This document shows, one piece after another, positions 24,637-33,911 of a DNA stretch of 64,000 nt. The stretch spans positions 124,001 through 188,000 of the forward strand of contig NZ_CP071598.1 in the NCBI RefSeq assembly GCF_017357405.1. Reading direction: 5' to 3'. The position numbers were made by a program, and so were the translations under genes. How positions within the stretch are numbered: position 1 is the stretch's first letter; every line of letters begins with the position of its first letter. This stretch comes from Halomontanus rarus. Its GTDB lineage: Archaea; Halobacteriota; Halobacteria; Halobacteriales; Natrialbaceae. The notes under the pieces were generated by a model. It had not been told where the DNA came from. It worked only from the letters and a program-made list of their open reading frames with translations, and searched no databases.

Positions 24637-25125
24637 TCAGGGAGACTCGCCGTAGATCTCTTCGTAGCGCTCTCGATACTCTTCGGGCATCGTCACGTTC
24701 TCGCCGTCGAACCACGGCTTCGGGTCGGTTCCGCACTGGATCACGACGTTCCCCCACGGGACGAGCGAGCCGGTCCGGACGATCGCCTTCGCCTCGGAGC
24801 CGTACGCGAGGACGTCCTCGTGGGGGATCGTCTCGAGGTCGGCGGCGGAGCCGTCGTAGAGCTCCCGGAGGAACTCGTCCATGTCGGGGTTCATCTCCGG
24901 GACGTCCTCGGCGTACAGCACCCGCTCGGGGATGAGTTCGCCGTGGACCGCCTCGAGGACCTCGAACAGCGACGGCACGCCGCGTGTCACCGCGAGGTCG
25001 ATCCGCCAGGCGTCCTCCGGGATCGGGTAGCCGGCGTCGACGACCATGACGAGGTCGGTGTGGCCCATGCTGGCGATCGCGTGGCTCAGTTCCGCGTTCA
25101 AAATACCGTCTTCGTTGCGCTTCAT
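24637..25125 (-). CDS. rbsD: D-ribose pyranase
   Basis: This is a 162-residue RbsD/FucU-family protein that interconverts pyranose forms of an imported sugar. MKRNEDGILNAELSHAIASMGHTDLVMVVDAGYPIP contains the catalytic His in the SMGHTD block, and KAIVRTGSLVPWGNVVIQCG is the conserved C-terminal sugar-binding stretch. It is about 20 residues longer than bacterial RbsD at the C-terminus. ATG 25125 is chosen; a GTG 24 nt upstream would add eight residues. It is the last gene of the minus-strand rbsB-rbsA-rbsC-rbsD set, with a 48-nt gap after the permease. Confidence 0.88.
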   Translation of the reverse strand: MKRNEDGILNAELSHAIASMGHTDLVMVVDAGYPIPEDAWRIDLAVTRGVPSLFEVLEAVHGELIPERVLYAEDVPEMNPDMDEFLRELYDGSAADLETIPHEDVLAYGSEAKAIVRTGSLVPWGNVVIQCGTDPKPWFDGENVTMPEEYRERYEEIYGESP

Positions 25126-25173
25126 ACCTCGAGTGTGGTATAAATCCACACGCTCATAAAATGGGGTCCTCGG

Positions 25174-26217
25174 TCACCGACGAATGAGGATGTCCAACAG
25201 CACGGCCAGGATGATGACCACGCCGGTGAGGAATTCCTGAATTTCGACCGAGAGACCGTTCAGTACGAGCAATATCGGGATGACGCCGATGACGAGCGAT
25301 CCGAGGAACATGCCCGTGAGCGTCCCTTCGCCGCCGAACAGGTTCGTTCCGCCGATGACGACTGCTGCGATGATCAACAGTTCGAAGCCGATACCGGCCG
25401 ATCCGAACATGGAACCGAAGTACGAGATGGAGACGACGCCGGCGAACGCGGCCAACGTGGCGGTCAGCACGAAGTTGATAATCTTCACGCGATCGGTGTC
25501 GATACCGGTCATCTCGGCGGCTTCCTGGTCGTCGCCGGTCGCGTACACGTGATACCCGAAGCGAGTCCGTTGCAGGAGTACGCCGAAGACGAGTACGAGT
25601 CCGATCGCCCAGAACATCTGGTGGTGAAGACCGAGTCCGGCGACGGTCGTCTGGCCTCCGAAGACGTCGAGTAACGCGAGGTCGGGAGTCTGCCGAGACC
25701 CGGCGGGCGTGAGATAGTACGCGATACCCCGGAGGATGCTCAACATACCGATCGTCGCGATCAGCGAGGGGACGCCGGCCTTCGTGACGATGACGCCGTT
25801 GGCCACGCCGACGGCGACGCCCACGAGCAGAACGAGCAGGAGCGCCACCGGAACGGTCAGTCGGTACTCCACGAGGAACATCGCGAAGGTGATGCCGCCG
25901 ACGGCGTACATCGACCCGACCGAGAGGTCGAACTCGCCACCGATGATGAGATACGTCATCCCGATACCGATGATGGCGTACGGCGCGATCTGTCGAAACA
26001 TCCGCGAGGTGATCCCGGACATCGAGTCCCAGTCGAAGAAGATGTCCGGACGCGTTACGGCGATCAGTCCGAACAGAACGAGAAAGCCGAACAGAACGCC
26101 GGCTTCCCGTCGGCGGAAAAATGCCCCGACGTGCGACGACGGACCGCGATTGACGGCTCGCACGTCGGTACTTTCGGTCGCACCGCCGTCCGACGTCGGC
26201 TCGGAAGCGTCGCTCAT
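25174..26217 (-). CDS. rbsC: Ribose-type ABC transporter permease
   Basis: This is a 347-residue permease of the RbsC/XylH class with about ten hydrophobic helices. GMTYLIIGGEFDLSVGSMYAVGGITFAMFL is the family's signature region, and the cytoplasmic loop TRFGYHVYATGDDQEAAEMTGIDTDRVKI contacts the ATPase. FGGEGTLTGMFLGSLVIGVI is also typical. The N-terminal 40 residues are hydrophilic and acidic. The start overlaps the end of the ATPase gene by 4 nt, showing translational coupling. Confidence 0.88.
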   Translation of the reverse strand: MSDASEPTSDGGATESTDVRAVNRGPSSHVGAFFRRREAGVLFGFLVLFGLIAVTRPDIFFDWDSMSGITSRMFRQIAPYAIIGIGMTYLIIGGEFDLSVGSMYAVGGITFAMFLVEYRLTVPVALLLVLLVGVAVGVANGVIVTKAGVPSLIATIGMLSILRGIAYYLTPAGSRQTPDLALLDVFGGQTTVAGLGLHHQMFWAIGLVLVFGVLLQRTRFGYHVYATGDDQEAAEMTGIDTDRVKIINFVLTATLAAFAGVVSISYFGSMFGSAGIGFELLIIAAVVIGGTNLFGGEGTLTGMFLGSLVIGVIPILLVLNGLSVEIQEFLTGVVIILAVLLDILIRR

Positions 26218-27023
26218 GCGGTCGTTCCCTCCGAGGACTCGGACAGTTCGAACTCCTCGAACTCGGATCCGTCCTGTGCCCCCATCATCAACGCGATGAT
26301 CTCGTTCCGGTCGACGTCGTCGGTGTTCCGAACGCCCATCAACCTGCCCTGGGCGAGTACCGAGATTCGATCGGCGATACCGAGAACGTGACGGATATTG
26401 TGACTGATTAGCAAGATCGTTAGCCCCTGATTTCGAAGGCCGTCGATGACCCGGAGGACGTTACGAGCCCCCTCGATGGAGAGCGCGCTCGTCGGCTCGT
26501 CCATGATGAGGATTTCCGGGTCGGATTGGAGCGCCCGTGCGATCGCGACGGCTTGCTGTTGACCCCCCGAGAGGTTTTGGACTTTCGCCTTCGGATCGAC
26601 GGGGATTTTGACGCGGTCGAGGTTCTCCTTCGACTCGGCGACCATTCGATCTTCGTCGACGAGTCGTAACAATCGCCCGAGCGGGCTCTCTCGGATCGGT
26701 TCGTGACCGAGGAACACGTTCGCAGCGACGCTCTGACTCTCCGCCAGCGCGAGTTCCTGGTAGACGGTTTCGATACCGTACGCTCGAGCATCGTTGTAGT
26801 CATCGAAGTGGACGTTCTCGCCGCGAACGTAGATCTCGCCGCTCGTCGGCTCGTGGACGCCACAGAGCATCTTGATCAACGTGGACTTGCCGGCGCCGTT
26901 GTCGCCGACGATCGCCATGACTTCGCCTTCGGTGACCGAAAAGTCCACGTCTTCGACGGCGTGGATATTTCCGAACCGTTTCGTGAGCTGTTCCGTGTGC
27001 AGTATTGGATTCTGATCAGACAT
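26214..27023 (-). CDS. Sugar ABC transporter ATP-binding protein, single ABC domain
   Basis: This is a 269-residue ATPase of the ribose-type importer. Walker A is GDNGAGKST, the signature is LSGGQQQAVAIARAL, Walker B is ILIMDEPTSALS, and the switch His is in LLISHN. Bacterial RbsA has two fused ABC domains; this protein has one and so resembles FrcA-type single-domain versions that dimerise. The ATG at 27023 is the first sensible start; the longer frame runs back into the binding-protein gene in another frame. The acidic tail EFEEFELSES ends in a 4-nt overlap with the permease gene. Confidence 0.88.
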   Translation of the reverse strand: MSDQNPILHTEQLTKRFGNIHAVEDVDFSVTEGEVMAIVGDNGAGKSTLIKMLCGVHEPTSGEIYVRGENVHFDDYNDARAYGIETVYQELALAESQSVAANVFLGHEPIRESPLGRLLRLVDEDRMVAESKENLDRVKIPVDPKAKVQNLSGGQQQAVAIARALQSDPEILIMDEPTSALSIEGARNVLRVIDGLRNQGLTILLISHNIRHVLGIADRISVLAQGRLMGVRNTDDVDRNEIIALMMGAQDGSEFEEFELSESSEGTTA

Positions 27024-27058
27024 AGATCGTAGTAGCTGTGAAGGACGGTCGACGCCTT

Positions 27059-28243
27059 TCAGGCGTCGTGGTAGCCGCGAAGGTCGCCCCAGCCGCCGGA
27101 CCGCTCGGTCGCGAAGTCGATGTTCTCCTCGTCGATGACCTCGGCGCCAGTCGGATAGTCCTTCGCTGGCATACCGCGATCCAGATACGCGAACATCTGG
27201 ATGACCGGCATGTACCCCTGACTGTACGGATCCTGGCCGATCGTATAGTCCAGCCGACCGTTGGAGATGTGTTCGAGGGTTTCGGTCGTGAGATCGAATC
27301 CGCCGGCAGTTACATCCTCTGTCATACCCTGGTTCTCGAGGGCGTTCCCAATGAACCACGTGAACGCGTCCGCCCCCATGATTCCGTCGAGATCGGTGTT
27401 CGAGGTGAGGTGGTTCTCGATGCGCGAGATACCGTCGTTCGAGTCGCCGGTGTAATTGAGTCGGTCGGTGAGTTCGATGTCGGAGTTCTGTTGGATCGCC
27501 ATCTCCATCCCGTCAGCGCGGGCCGAGAGCGCGGCGTGGCCCGGGTCGGAGAGTCCCGGCGTCACGAGACTCGCGTCGTCGGGCAACCGCTCGAGCATCG
27601 CCAGTCCGCAGACGTACCCTGCTGCGACCTGGTCCTGACCGGTATACGCGAGCGCTTGGCCGTACTTGTCGCGCATTTCGTCGCGCGAGAGGGCTAAGGT
27701 ATTGTAGGTCACGACCGTGATATCGTTGTCCAGCGCCCGAGTGATGACGTTGTCGTAGGCCGACGAATCGGCGATCGTCGTCGCGATCGCATCCGGGCCG
27801 GAGTCGACGACCGACTCGAGAGTGCTCACCTGATCTTCGACGCTGAATCCGCCGGACGGTCCGGTGAAATTCGCACTCCAACCGAGCTGGTTGGCTGCGT
27901 CGTGGAGACCGCCGATGGTCGGGTCGAAAAACGACGTGCTGGCGTCGTGCGTAACCATCGTAATCTCGCGTTCAGGAGGTTCTTCACCGAAGTTGAGGTC
28001 GGTCGGCGGGGGATTGAGTTCCACGAGCTGGTACTCCGGCGCATCACCGTTCCCGCCGCCGTTCCCGTTCCCGTTACCGCCGTTTCCGTTTTCGTCGCCA
28101 CCGTCGCGTTGCAACGTGCTACAACCCGCTAGCCCACCGAGTGACCCGACTGCTGCGACAGCCCCCAGTTGTCGCATGACACGCCGGCGTGAGATTCCCT
28201 GTCCAACACGGATGTTAACAGCATCGTCGTCATCGCTTGCCAT
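27059..28243 (-). CDS. rbsB: Ribose-type ABC transporter substrate-binding lipoprotein
   Basis: This is a 394-residue surface sugar-binding protein. A Tat motif (SRRRVMRQ) precedes a hydrophobic stretch and lipobox LAGC. A Gly/Asn linker follows, then a periplasmic-binding-protein fold: REITMVTHDASTSFFDPTIGGLHDAANQLGW at the first strand, VDSGPDAIATTIADSSAYDNVI, and NTDLDGIMGADAFTWFIGNALE. The ATG at 28243 has a TATA-like TTATGTAG 27 nt upstream. It is the first gene of the importer operon. Homologues bind ribose, xylose, fructose or autoinducer-2; rbsD downstream favours ribose-like sugars. Confidence 0.87.
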   Translation of the reverse strand: MASDDDDAVNIRVGQGISRRRVMRQLGAVAAVGSLGGLAGCSTLQRDGGDENGNGGNGNGNGGGNGDAPEYQLVELNPPPTDLNFGEEPPEREITMVTHDASTSFFDPTIGGLHDAANQLGWSANFTGPSGGFSVEDQVSTLESVVDSGPDAIATTIADSSAYDNVITRALDNDITVVTYNTLALSRDEMRDKYGQALAYTGQDQVAAGYVCGLAMLERLPDDASLVTPGLSDPGHAALSARADGMEMAIQQNSDIELTDRLNYTGDSNDGISRIENHLTSNTDLDGIMGADAFTWFIGNALENQGMTEDVTAGGFDLTTETLEHISNGRLDYTIGQDPYSQGYMPVIQMFAYLDRGMPAKDYPTGAEVIDEENIDFATERSGGWGDLRGYHDA

Positions 28244-29096
28244 GGTACCGAATTACGGGCATCACTACATAACATTAACTATTGTTTATGATATCAGGTT
28301 GTGTGGAACTATAACAGGTCGCCAAGTCGCACAAAACAGCTGTCGTGAAGTTCGTCCGGAAACCGTCGGAGGACGTGAACCTTCGATCGTTCACTCTCTC
28401 GAATCGTCGGGGAAGTATCTCACCTCGTGTCAACGCTGGAAAACGTATTAACTCCAATTCATACTTACGCGTACCTATCATACTACAGGCTAGTACCTGA
28501 ACAGATCAAATAAAATTATCATATGTGATCGGATGGGCTCTGTTGAGTAGAGTCGTTATCTGAGAGACGGTACCGAAAGCGAATATTCGATCCCGTCTTC
28601 CTGGTCGCGTGAAAACCACGTTATCAATGCACTTTCGAGGCCGAATATATCGAATTCGCCGAGTCGAAGGCGTGAGTTCGCGGTTCTCACCGTGGAATTC
28701 GTCGACCGGACGTTTCGATCACCCGGATCATCGAGGTACTATAGTAGCCACTACAACCCGTTGGCACGACTGGAGCGCTTTGGAGCGAGACACGTGAGCG
28801 AGCATCGCGGACTGCGCGGTCGATGTGGAAATAGTGTCGTTGCGACGACCGGTTCTCGCCGAACCGTCGTCTCGATCGACGCAATCGACGCAACGTATCG
28901 CGTTCTGTCCCTCGATCACTCGAGATCACGGTTCCAGTTTTCGCGACCCCGTCTGAGATACTATCAGTGCAATTTGAAACACAAATCAAAAATCATTCAT
29001 ACAGTGGTTACTGACACGTAAGGCCACGGGACTAGCAGGAGTCTAGGTGGATCAACTCGTGGGAACGATGGAAGTCGCTTCGGGTGCTGGTGACGA
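28244..29096. other. Long intergenic region, promoter of the sugar importer at its left end
   Basis: No gene is supported in 853 bases. The first 60 bases hold the importer promoter and an imperfect inverted repeat (28269-28289). AT-rich patches occur at 28440-28530 and 28970-29010. ORFs here are Arg/Ser-rich on both strands. CTATAGT at 28739 matches a motif seen before several phosphorus genes. The sequence might be a decayed mobile element, but I recognise no transposase. Confidence 0.45.
28266..28289 (-). promoter_or_regulatory. Promoter and possible operator of the sugar ABC operon
   Basis: On the minus strand a TATA-like TTATGTAG lies 27 nt before the ATG. It overlaps an imperfect inverted repeat, ATAACA at 28269-28274 and TGTTTAT at 28283-28289, which could let a repressor block transcription. 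Confidence 0.45.
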
Positions 29097-29495
29097 CTAC
29101 TGGAGGACGGTCGTCCGAACGGCGTATTCGATTCCTGCAGCGACGAGGATGAGCACAACGGGGAGTATCCAGAAGAATCCGTAGATCGCGAGCGAACTAT
29201 CCGCACTGCCGGACAACTCTACGGAAACCGTGTACACGACGATGACTCCGAACATCAGGAGCGGAAAGAGGTAGCCGTAGCGGATGAACAGGTACGTCGG
29301 GACACTCGCAACCAGGAGTTGGCCACCGGTGATCCAGACGACGTAGAATAACAACTGTGCGGACGTTTCGGCTTCGAACTGATAGCCACCGAATGCGGCG
29401 AGCGCGTACATCCCGAGTGCGTAGACGATTCCGACGGCGAGGACGACACTCGTCGAATGAGACTGACTCGACGAGAGGAAAGTCGAGAGCGCCAT
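29097..29495 (-). CDS. Small four-helix membrane protein, unknown function
   Basis: This is a 132-residue protein with four predicted transmembrane helices: SVVLAVGIVYALGMYALAAF, AQLLFYVVWITGGQLLVASVPTYLFI, LFPLLMFGVIVVYTVSVEL and LAIYGFFWILPVVLILVAAGIEYAV. No motif or family is recognised. Composition is typical of a real haloarchaeal membrane protein and the ORF is not shadowed by another gene. The neighbours, a Tat-exported protein and a sugar transporter, give no clear function. Confidence 0.65.
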   Translation of the reverse strand: MALSTFLSSSQSHSTSVVLAVGIVYALGMYALAAFGGYQFEAETSAQLLFYVVWITGGQLLVASVPTYLFIRYGYLFPLLMFGVIVVYTVSVELSGSADSSLAIYGFFWILPVVLILVAAGIEYAVRTTVLQ

Positions 29496-29616
29496 TTGTT
29501 ATCGGTCAGTCACCCATCTGTACGTTCGTTTCGGTTCTCCCGAACGATCCGATTCGTATCACCGTGGCGGGTCTCCGCGTTCGATTCGGTGGCTCCCACC
29601 GCACTCCAGTCCACCG

Positions 29617-30579
29617 CTAGGAGTGGATCACGCCGAGGTTTCCGTCGTGTGTTTCCCACATCGTACCACCCGTGAACACGTACTCTGACGACCGCCCCCA
29701 CGATTCCCACGCACCCGTCGTCTCCTCGCGAGCGTCGTCGAAGTACCACGGCTCGTCTCCGACGTGATTGTGATCGAGCGGGTCGCGATGGACGTTTCCG
29801 ACCACCTGCAGCGATTCGACCGACGAATCGACCGTTACGTCGTACACTCTGATGTGCCACTGTCTCGTGTAGTAGATCTCCTTGTAGATGTGATCGTCTT
29901 GAGCGCGAGCCTGTCCGTCAGAAAGGATGTACCGGCTCCCGCTTCCGGGCATCGTCCAGTGATCTTGCCAGCCCCGATTTTCCATGTACGATCGGAGCTG
30001 TGAGGCGTCCATCCCGACCGAGGCTCCCCACGCGACGTTGATCGGGGCCGTCCGTTCGTAGATATCCTGTCCTTCCGCACCGGAAGCGGACTCGTAGACG
30101 TACTGTGGCCCGTCGTACGACTGGGTCTGCGTCCGAATCTGAGACTGAGACTGGGTCTGCGTTCCACCCGCGTCCCCACCGCCCTCTCGCCGCTCGACGA
30201 CCAGCTGGTCCTCGAGCGTCCCAACGACGAGATCGTCCTCGTACTGAACGGTGAACGGTCGGTCGGGGTCCGTATACTCCTCGGGGATCGCCTCGCGTGG
30301 AACGGGTTCCGGATCGTACGTGAGGACCGGCCCGCCGAAGCGTTCGTCGAAGCGAGGACTGACGGCTCGCTTCTCGAGTTCGAAGTGCTCTCCATCGGGA
30401 CTGAACCGTTTGATTACCGTCGTTCGAGCCGTCGTCGGGCCGACGTCTTCGGAATCTGCCGTCGCACCGGCGACGGTGGCGCTGGCGCTGGCTCCCAGTC
30501 CGGTCAGTGTGAGCCCCGTTAGTTCGAGAAATTTTCTGCGGGTACTGTTCCGAGTCTCGGTATCGTTTCGATCGGTCAT
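29617..30579 (-). CDS. Tat-exported protein of unknown function
   Basis: This is a 320-residue secreted protein. The N-terminus contains TRRKFLELTGLTLTGLGASASATVAGATA, a Tat signal with a likely signal-peptidase I site after AGATA and no lipobox Cys. The middle is a Gln/Thr/Ser-rich linker (TQTQSQSQIRTQTQS, about residues 143-157) separating a beta-rich N-terminal part from a C-terminal domain rich in Trp, Tyr and His (YYTRQWHIRVYDV, PWYFDDAREETTGAWESWGR). No catalytic motif or known family is seen. It appears monocistronic. It may be an extracellular or wall-associated binding protein. Confidence 0.7.
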   Translation of the reverse strand: MTDRNDTETRNSTRRKFLELTGLTLTGLGASASATVAGATADSEDVGPTTARTTVIKRFSPDGEHFELEKRAVSPRFDERFGGPVLTYDPEPVPREAIPEEYTDPDRPFTVQYEDDLVVGTLEDQLVVERREGGGDAGGTQTQSQSQIRTQTQSYDGPQYVYESASGAEGQDIYERTAPINVAWGASVGMDASQLRSYMENRGWQDHWTMPGSGSRYILSDGQARAQDDHIYKEIYYTRQWHIRVYDVTVDSSVESLQVVGNVHRDPLDHNHVGDEPWYFDDAREETTGAWESWGRSSEYVFTGGTMWETHDGNLGVIHS

Positions 30580-30817
30580 GTGCAGCGACTGTAACTAGGA
30601 ACTGACAGACATAATTGAAACTATGACATCACCACTGATATATTGAGTGTTACAGTCGGTTCGACAGACGGGTCTCGGTCACCGATTCGACTGACTCGAC
30701 TCCCGTCGCGTGACGATTCGGGTCTGTATCTGTCCGTCCGGCGGACGACGGCAAACGATACGCTCGAGTGACAATCCACGGAGCCGAGAAACGTGTCGAT
30801 ACCGATGGTCCGTCGGG

Positions 30818-31828
30818 TTATTCGACCACGCGAATCCGATCCGCGTCGATCGCGACCGGGATCGAGTCCCCCCGCGTATAGCTCGCGTCACCGTTCGCGC
30901 GGAGCGTCACCGTCGTCCCGTCGGGGAGCGCTGCGACGAGTTCCGTCCGCTCTCCCAGATAGGTGGCCTGCCGTACCGTCGCCTCGAGCGGTCCGCCGAT
31001 GGCGACGTTCTCGGGTCGAACCGCGACGCGGACGTCACCGCTCGCGTCGAACGACCCGTCGAGTTCGGTGAAGCCGAGGTCGAGTCGCCCGTCGGTAATC
31101 GTCCCCTCGAGGACGTTCGACGTACCGACGAAGTTCGCGACGAAGGCGTTGTCGGGTCGCCGATACACGTCGGCCGGCGTCCCGAGCTGCTCGAGGTGGC
31201 CGTCGTTGAGGACGGCGATCCGGTCGCACATCGCCATCGCCTCCTCCTGATCGTGGGTGACGTAGAGGGCGGTTACCTCGAGGTCGGCGAGCAGCGCGCC
31301 GATCTCGGTCCGCAACCTCGTCTTGAGTTTCGCGTCGAGCCCGGTCATCGGTTCGTCGAGCAAGAGCACGTGGGGCTCGATGGCGAGCGCTCTAGCGAGG
31401 CCGACGCGCTGTTGTTGCCCGCCCGAGAGCGTCCTCGGTCGTCGATCCGCGAACTCGGCGATGTCCAGAAGTTCGAGCAGTTCGTCGGCACGCCGGCGGC
31501 GTTCGTCTGCCGGGACGTCACGCATCTCGAGCCCGAACGCGACGTTCTCCCGGACGGTCATCGTGTCGAACAGCGCGTACGACTGGAAGACGAGACCGAC
31601 GTTTCGTCGCTCCGGCGGCACGTGCGTGACGTCTCTCCCGTCGAACAGCACGCGGCCCGCGGTGGGCGTCTCGAAGCCAGCGATCGTTCGCAGCGTCGTC
31701 GTCTTTCCGCAGCCGGAGGGCCCGACGATGCCGAGGATTTCGCCGTCCCGAATCGTCAAGTCGAGGTCGTCGACGGCGGTGTCGTCCCCGTAGGCTTTGG
31801 TGATCGACTCGAGCGTCACGTCGCTCAC
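30818..31828 (-). CDS. ABC transporter ATP-binding protein (PotA/FbpC/PhnT type)
   Basis: This is a 336-residue ATPase with a C-terminal TOBE domain. Walker A is GPSGCGKTT, the signature is [15 protein letters not shown], Walker B is HVLLLDEPMTGLD, and the switch is YVTHDQEEAMAMCDRI. After residue 235 the TOBE segment (DVRVAVRPENVAIGGPLEATVRQATYLGERTELVAAL) is of the iron, spermidine or 2-aminoethylphosphonate class. It is the last gene of the four-gene importer and follows the second permease by 110 nt. The cargo cannot be read from sequence; nearby phosphorus genes make an organophosphorus substrate worth testing. Confidence 0.85.
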   Translation of the reverse strand: MSDVTLESITKAYGDDTAVDDLDLTIRDGEILGIVGPSGCGKTTTLRTIAGFETPTAGRVLFDGRDVTHVPPERRNVGLVFQSYALFDTMTVRENVAFGLEMRDVPADERRRRADELLELLDIAEFADRRPRTLSGGQQQRVGLARALAIEPHVLLLDEPMTGLDAKLKTRLRTEIGALLADLEVTALYVTHDQEEAMAMCDRIAVLNDGHLEQLGTPADVYRRPDNAFVANFVGTSNVLEGTITDGRLDLGFTELDGSFDASGDVRVAVRPENVAIGGPLEATVRQATYLGERTELVAALPDGTTVTLRANGDASYTRGDSIPVAIDADRIRVVE

Positions 31829-31920
31829 GGTCGGTCACCGCTCTGGAGCGTCGTCCGACGGGGTACTCGGCTGGCAGTTCGGTGTCGACGAGCAAGCGCG
31901 ATGGTGCGTTTCATAGTTCG

Positions 31921-31944
31921 ATTTTCAATTTTCAATTTTCAATT
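31921..31944. repeat. Heptamer tandem repeat ATTTTCA over a stop codon
   Basis: Three exact copies of ATTTTCA at 31921, 31928 and 31935 plus ATTT cover the stop codon of the second permease gene (31939-31941). The array lies in the gap before the ATPase gene. Unit length equals that of the pstB-phoU spacer array. Confidence 0.7.
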
Positions 31945-32982
31945 TCGTGCGGTGGTAAAGCCTCTGTTGCCGATCAGCTGGAGGAACAGAATCGCGGCGA
32001 CGACGATACAGAAGTAGATCGAGATCGCCGCTGCCGACTGCAGGTACGGCGCGTTCGAGATGTTTCTGAACAGGAACATCGAGAACGGTTCCGGGTCGCC
32101 GGTGTGGACCATGTAAGTGAAGTTGAACTCCGCCGCGGCCAGCGTCCACGTAATGACGCAGCCGGCGAGAATCCCCTGTTTCGCGTGTGGAACGATCACC
32201 GTGAGGAACGTCCGCGGCCAGGACGCACCCAGCGAGCGGGCGCTCTCCTCGAGTCGCTCGAGGTCCATCGACTGGAACGAACTCTGGACCGTGAGGACCA
32301 TGTACGGGGATTTGAGCAGACAGTAGCCGACGATCAGTCCGAGCGCGGATCCGCCGCGTTCCGGGTAGGTTCGCAGGAACGCGATGCCGAGGACGACGCC
32401 GGGAACGAGCGGCAAGATCGCCAGCGTGTTCACCCAGTCGCGGGCGTAGAAGTCGTACCTCGACAGCGCGTAGGCGATCGGCACGCCGACGAGGACGTTC
32501 AACACCATCCCCCCGGTGGCGATGGCGATACTGAACGTCAGGCCGGGGACCGCGTTCGCCCGAACGCCGTAGTCGCCGAGGCCGAGGACGTGACGCCAGT
32601 GAGAGAGGGTGACGAAGCCGCTCGGAAGGGCACCCGTCGCCGTCCGCGCGAACGACGAGACGAACGTCATCACGATCGGGACGACGAGAACGGCGACCGT
32701 CAGCACGACGACCCCGACGACGACGGGACGACCGAGGAGCGCCGACGGCGAGCCGCCGGCGTCAGTCCACGGGTCGTCCGTCGAGTTCGCGGGGGTTCCG
32801 CCGTCCGCCCGTGCGTTCGTGTTCGTGTCCGTGTTCGTGTCCGTTTCTGTATCAGGGGTCCCGGTCTCGTCCGTATTCGTCTCTGCACCCGTATTCGAAG
32901 TCGTTCTCGTACTCCCCGCTTCGGTGCGTCCCGTCTCGGTATCGGTCTTCGAGGTCATGGTGATCGAGTGCTCGTTTTGCAT
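31939..32982 (-). CDS. ABC transporter permease with long hydrophilic N-terminus
   Basis: This is a 347-residue permease of the importer. The first 75 residues are a Thr/Glu/Asn/Asp-rich low-complexity tail. Six hydrophobic helices of the binding-protein-dependent permease fold follow. The EAA loop reads LEESARSLGASWPRTFLTVIVPHAKQGILAG, the ATPase contact. The ATG at 32982 overlaps the stop of the upstream permease by one base; an ATG eight codons further in is an alternative. It forms a heterodimer with the product of the preceding gene. Confidence 0.82.
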   Translation of the reverse strand: MQNEHSITMTSKTDTETGRTEAGSTRTTSNTGAETNTDETGTPDTETDTNTDTNTNARADGGTPANSTDDPWTDAGGSPSALLGRPVVVGVVVLTVAVLVVPIVMTFVSSFARTATGALPSGFVTLSHWRHVLGLGDYGVRANAVPGLTFSIAIATGGMVLNVLVGVPIAYALSRYDFYARDWVNTLAILPLVPGVVLGIAFLRTYPERGGSALGLIVGYCLLKSPYMVLTVQSSFQSMDLERLEESARSLGASWPRTFLTVIVPHAKQGILAGCVITWTLAAAEFNFTYMVHTGDPEPFSMFLFRNISNAPYLQSAAAISIYFCIVVAAILFLQLIGNRGFTTARN

Positions 32983-33905
32983 CAGATTTCGACGGCGTCC
33001 GTCCGCACGAACCGCAGGCCGACGAACGTGAACGCGATCAGGAACGCGACGTAGACGAGTCCGATCGCACCCGCCATCTGGCTGTTGAAGCCGATGGAGA
33101 GTTCGCGGTCGATTCGCAAGGTCACGACGACCAGCCCGCCCTGCAGGATCAACACGGTGCCGAAGATCGCCAGCGCCGAGCGATAAGTCAGAATGCACGC
33201 GGCGACGATGCCCGGTCTGATCTCCGGCAACGTCACCCGAACGAACGTCTCGAGCGGACTCGCACCGAGCGATCGGGCGGCTTCCTCGGCGTCGGTGTTG
33301 ACCTCCGCGTACGTTCCGCGCAACACCATCGTCGCCCGCGGAATCAGCGAGTAGACGTAGCCCAGAAAGAGCCCGCCGATCGTCGTCGCCGTCGCGAGGG
33401 AGACCGCACTCTCTCCGGAGAAGACGGCGATCGCCTGCGTGATCAGCCCCTGGCGTCCCAGCAGGACGATAACCATGAACGCGACGACGATCCCCGGAAG
33501 GGCGATCGGGAACGACACCACCGCGACGATCGCGTTCTCGAACGGTAGCGAGTACTTCTCGAGGGCGTGGGCGATAGCGACGCCGACCGCGACGCTGACG
33601 AGCGTCGCCGCCGCCGCGAACCAGAGCGTGTTGAAGCCGATCCACCAGTACGTGGAGTCGGTCGTAAGCGTCTTCCAGGCCTCGAGCGACCAGCCCTCGT
33701 TGGACAGGCGCTCCGCGGAGAGGCTCATCCGAGCCATCGTCGCGAGCGGGACGAACCCCGCGAACACCGCGAGGACGAGAAACGGGAGACACATGACCGC
33801 GATACGGCGTCGCTCGCGCTCTCGTTCGGTCGTCGGGAAGGCGACGGTGTGGGCGATCGTCAGGGTTCGCTGGAGAGTATCGCCCATCGACGTTCGAACG
33901 GACAT
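32982..33905 (-). CDS. ABC transporter permease
   Basis: This is a 307-residue permease, the partner of the next gene. About six helices are visible, and the EAA motif is DAEEAARSLGASPLETFVRVTLPEIRPGIVAA. The N-terminal 35 residues are cytoplasmic and Arg/Glu-rich. It starts six bases after the binding-protein gene ends, and its stop overlaps the next start. The domain layout matches CysTW/PotBC/PhnUV-like subunits. Confidence 0.85.
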   Translation of the reverse strand: MSVRTSMGDTLQRTLTIAHTVAFPTTERERERRRIAVMCLPFLVLAVFAGFVPLATMARMSLSAERLSNEGWSLEAWKTLTTDSTYWWIGFNTLWFAAAATLVSVAVGVAIAHALEKYSLPFENAIVAVVSFPIALPGIVVAFMVIVLLGRQGLITQAIAVFSGESAVSLATATTIGGLFLGYVYSLIPRATMVLRGTYAEVNTDAEEAARSLGASPLETFVRVTLPEIRPGIVAACILTYRSALAIFGTVLILQGGLVVVTLRIDRELSIGFNSQMAGAIGLVYVAFLIAFTFVGLRFVRTDAVEI

Positions 33906-33911
33906 CGTGAG

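Noticed and set aside
28687..29021. ORFs on both strands in the long intergenic region
   Set aside because: They mutually overlap, are Arg/Ser-rich and show no known domain or start signal.
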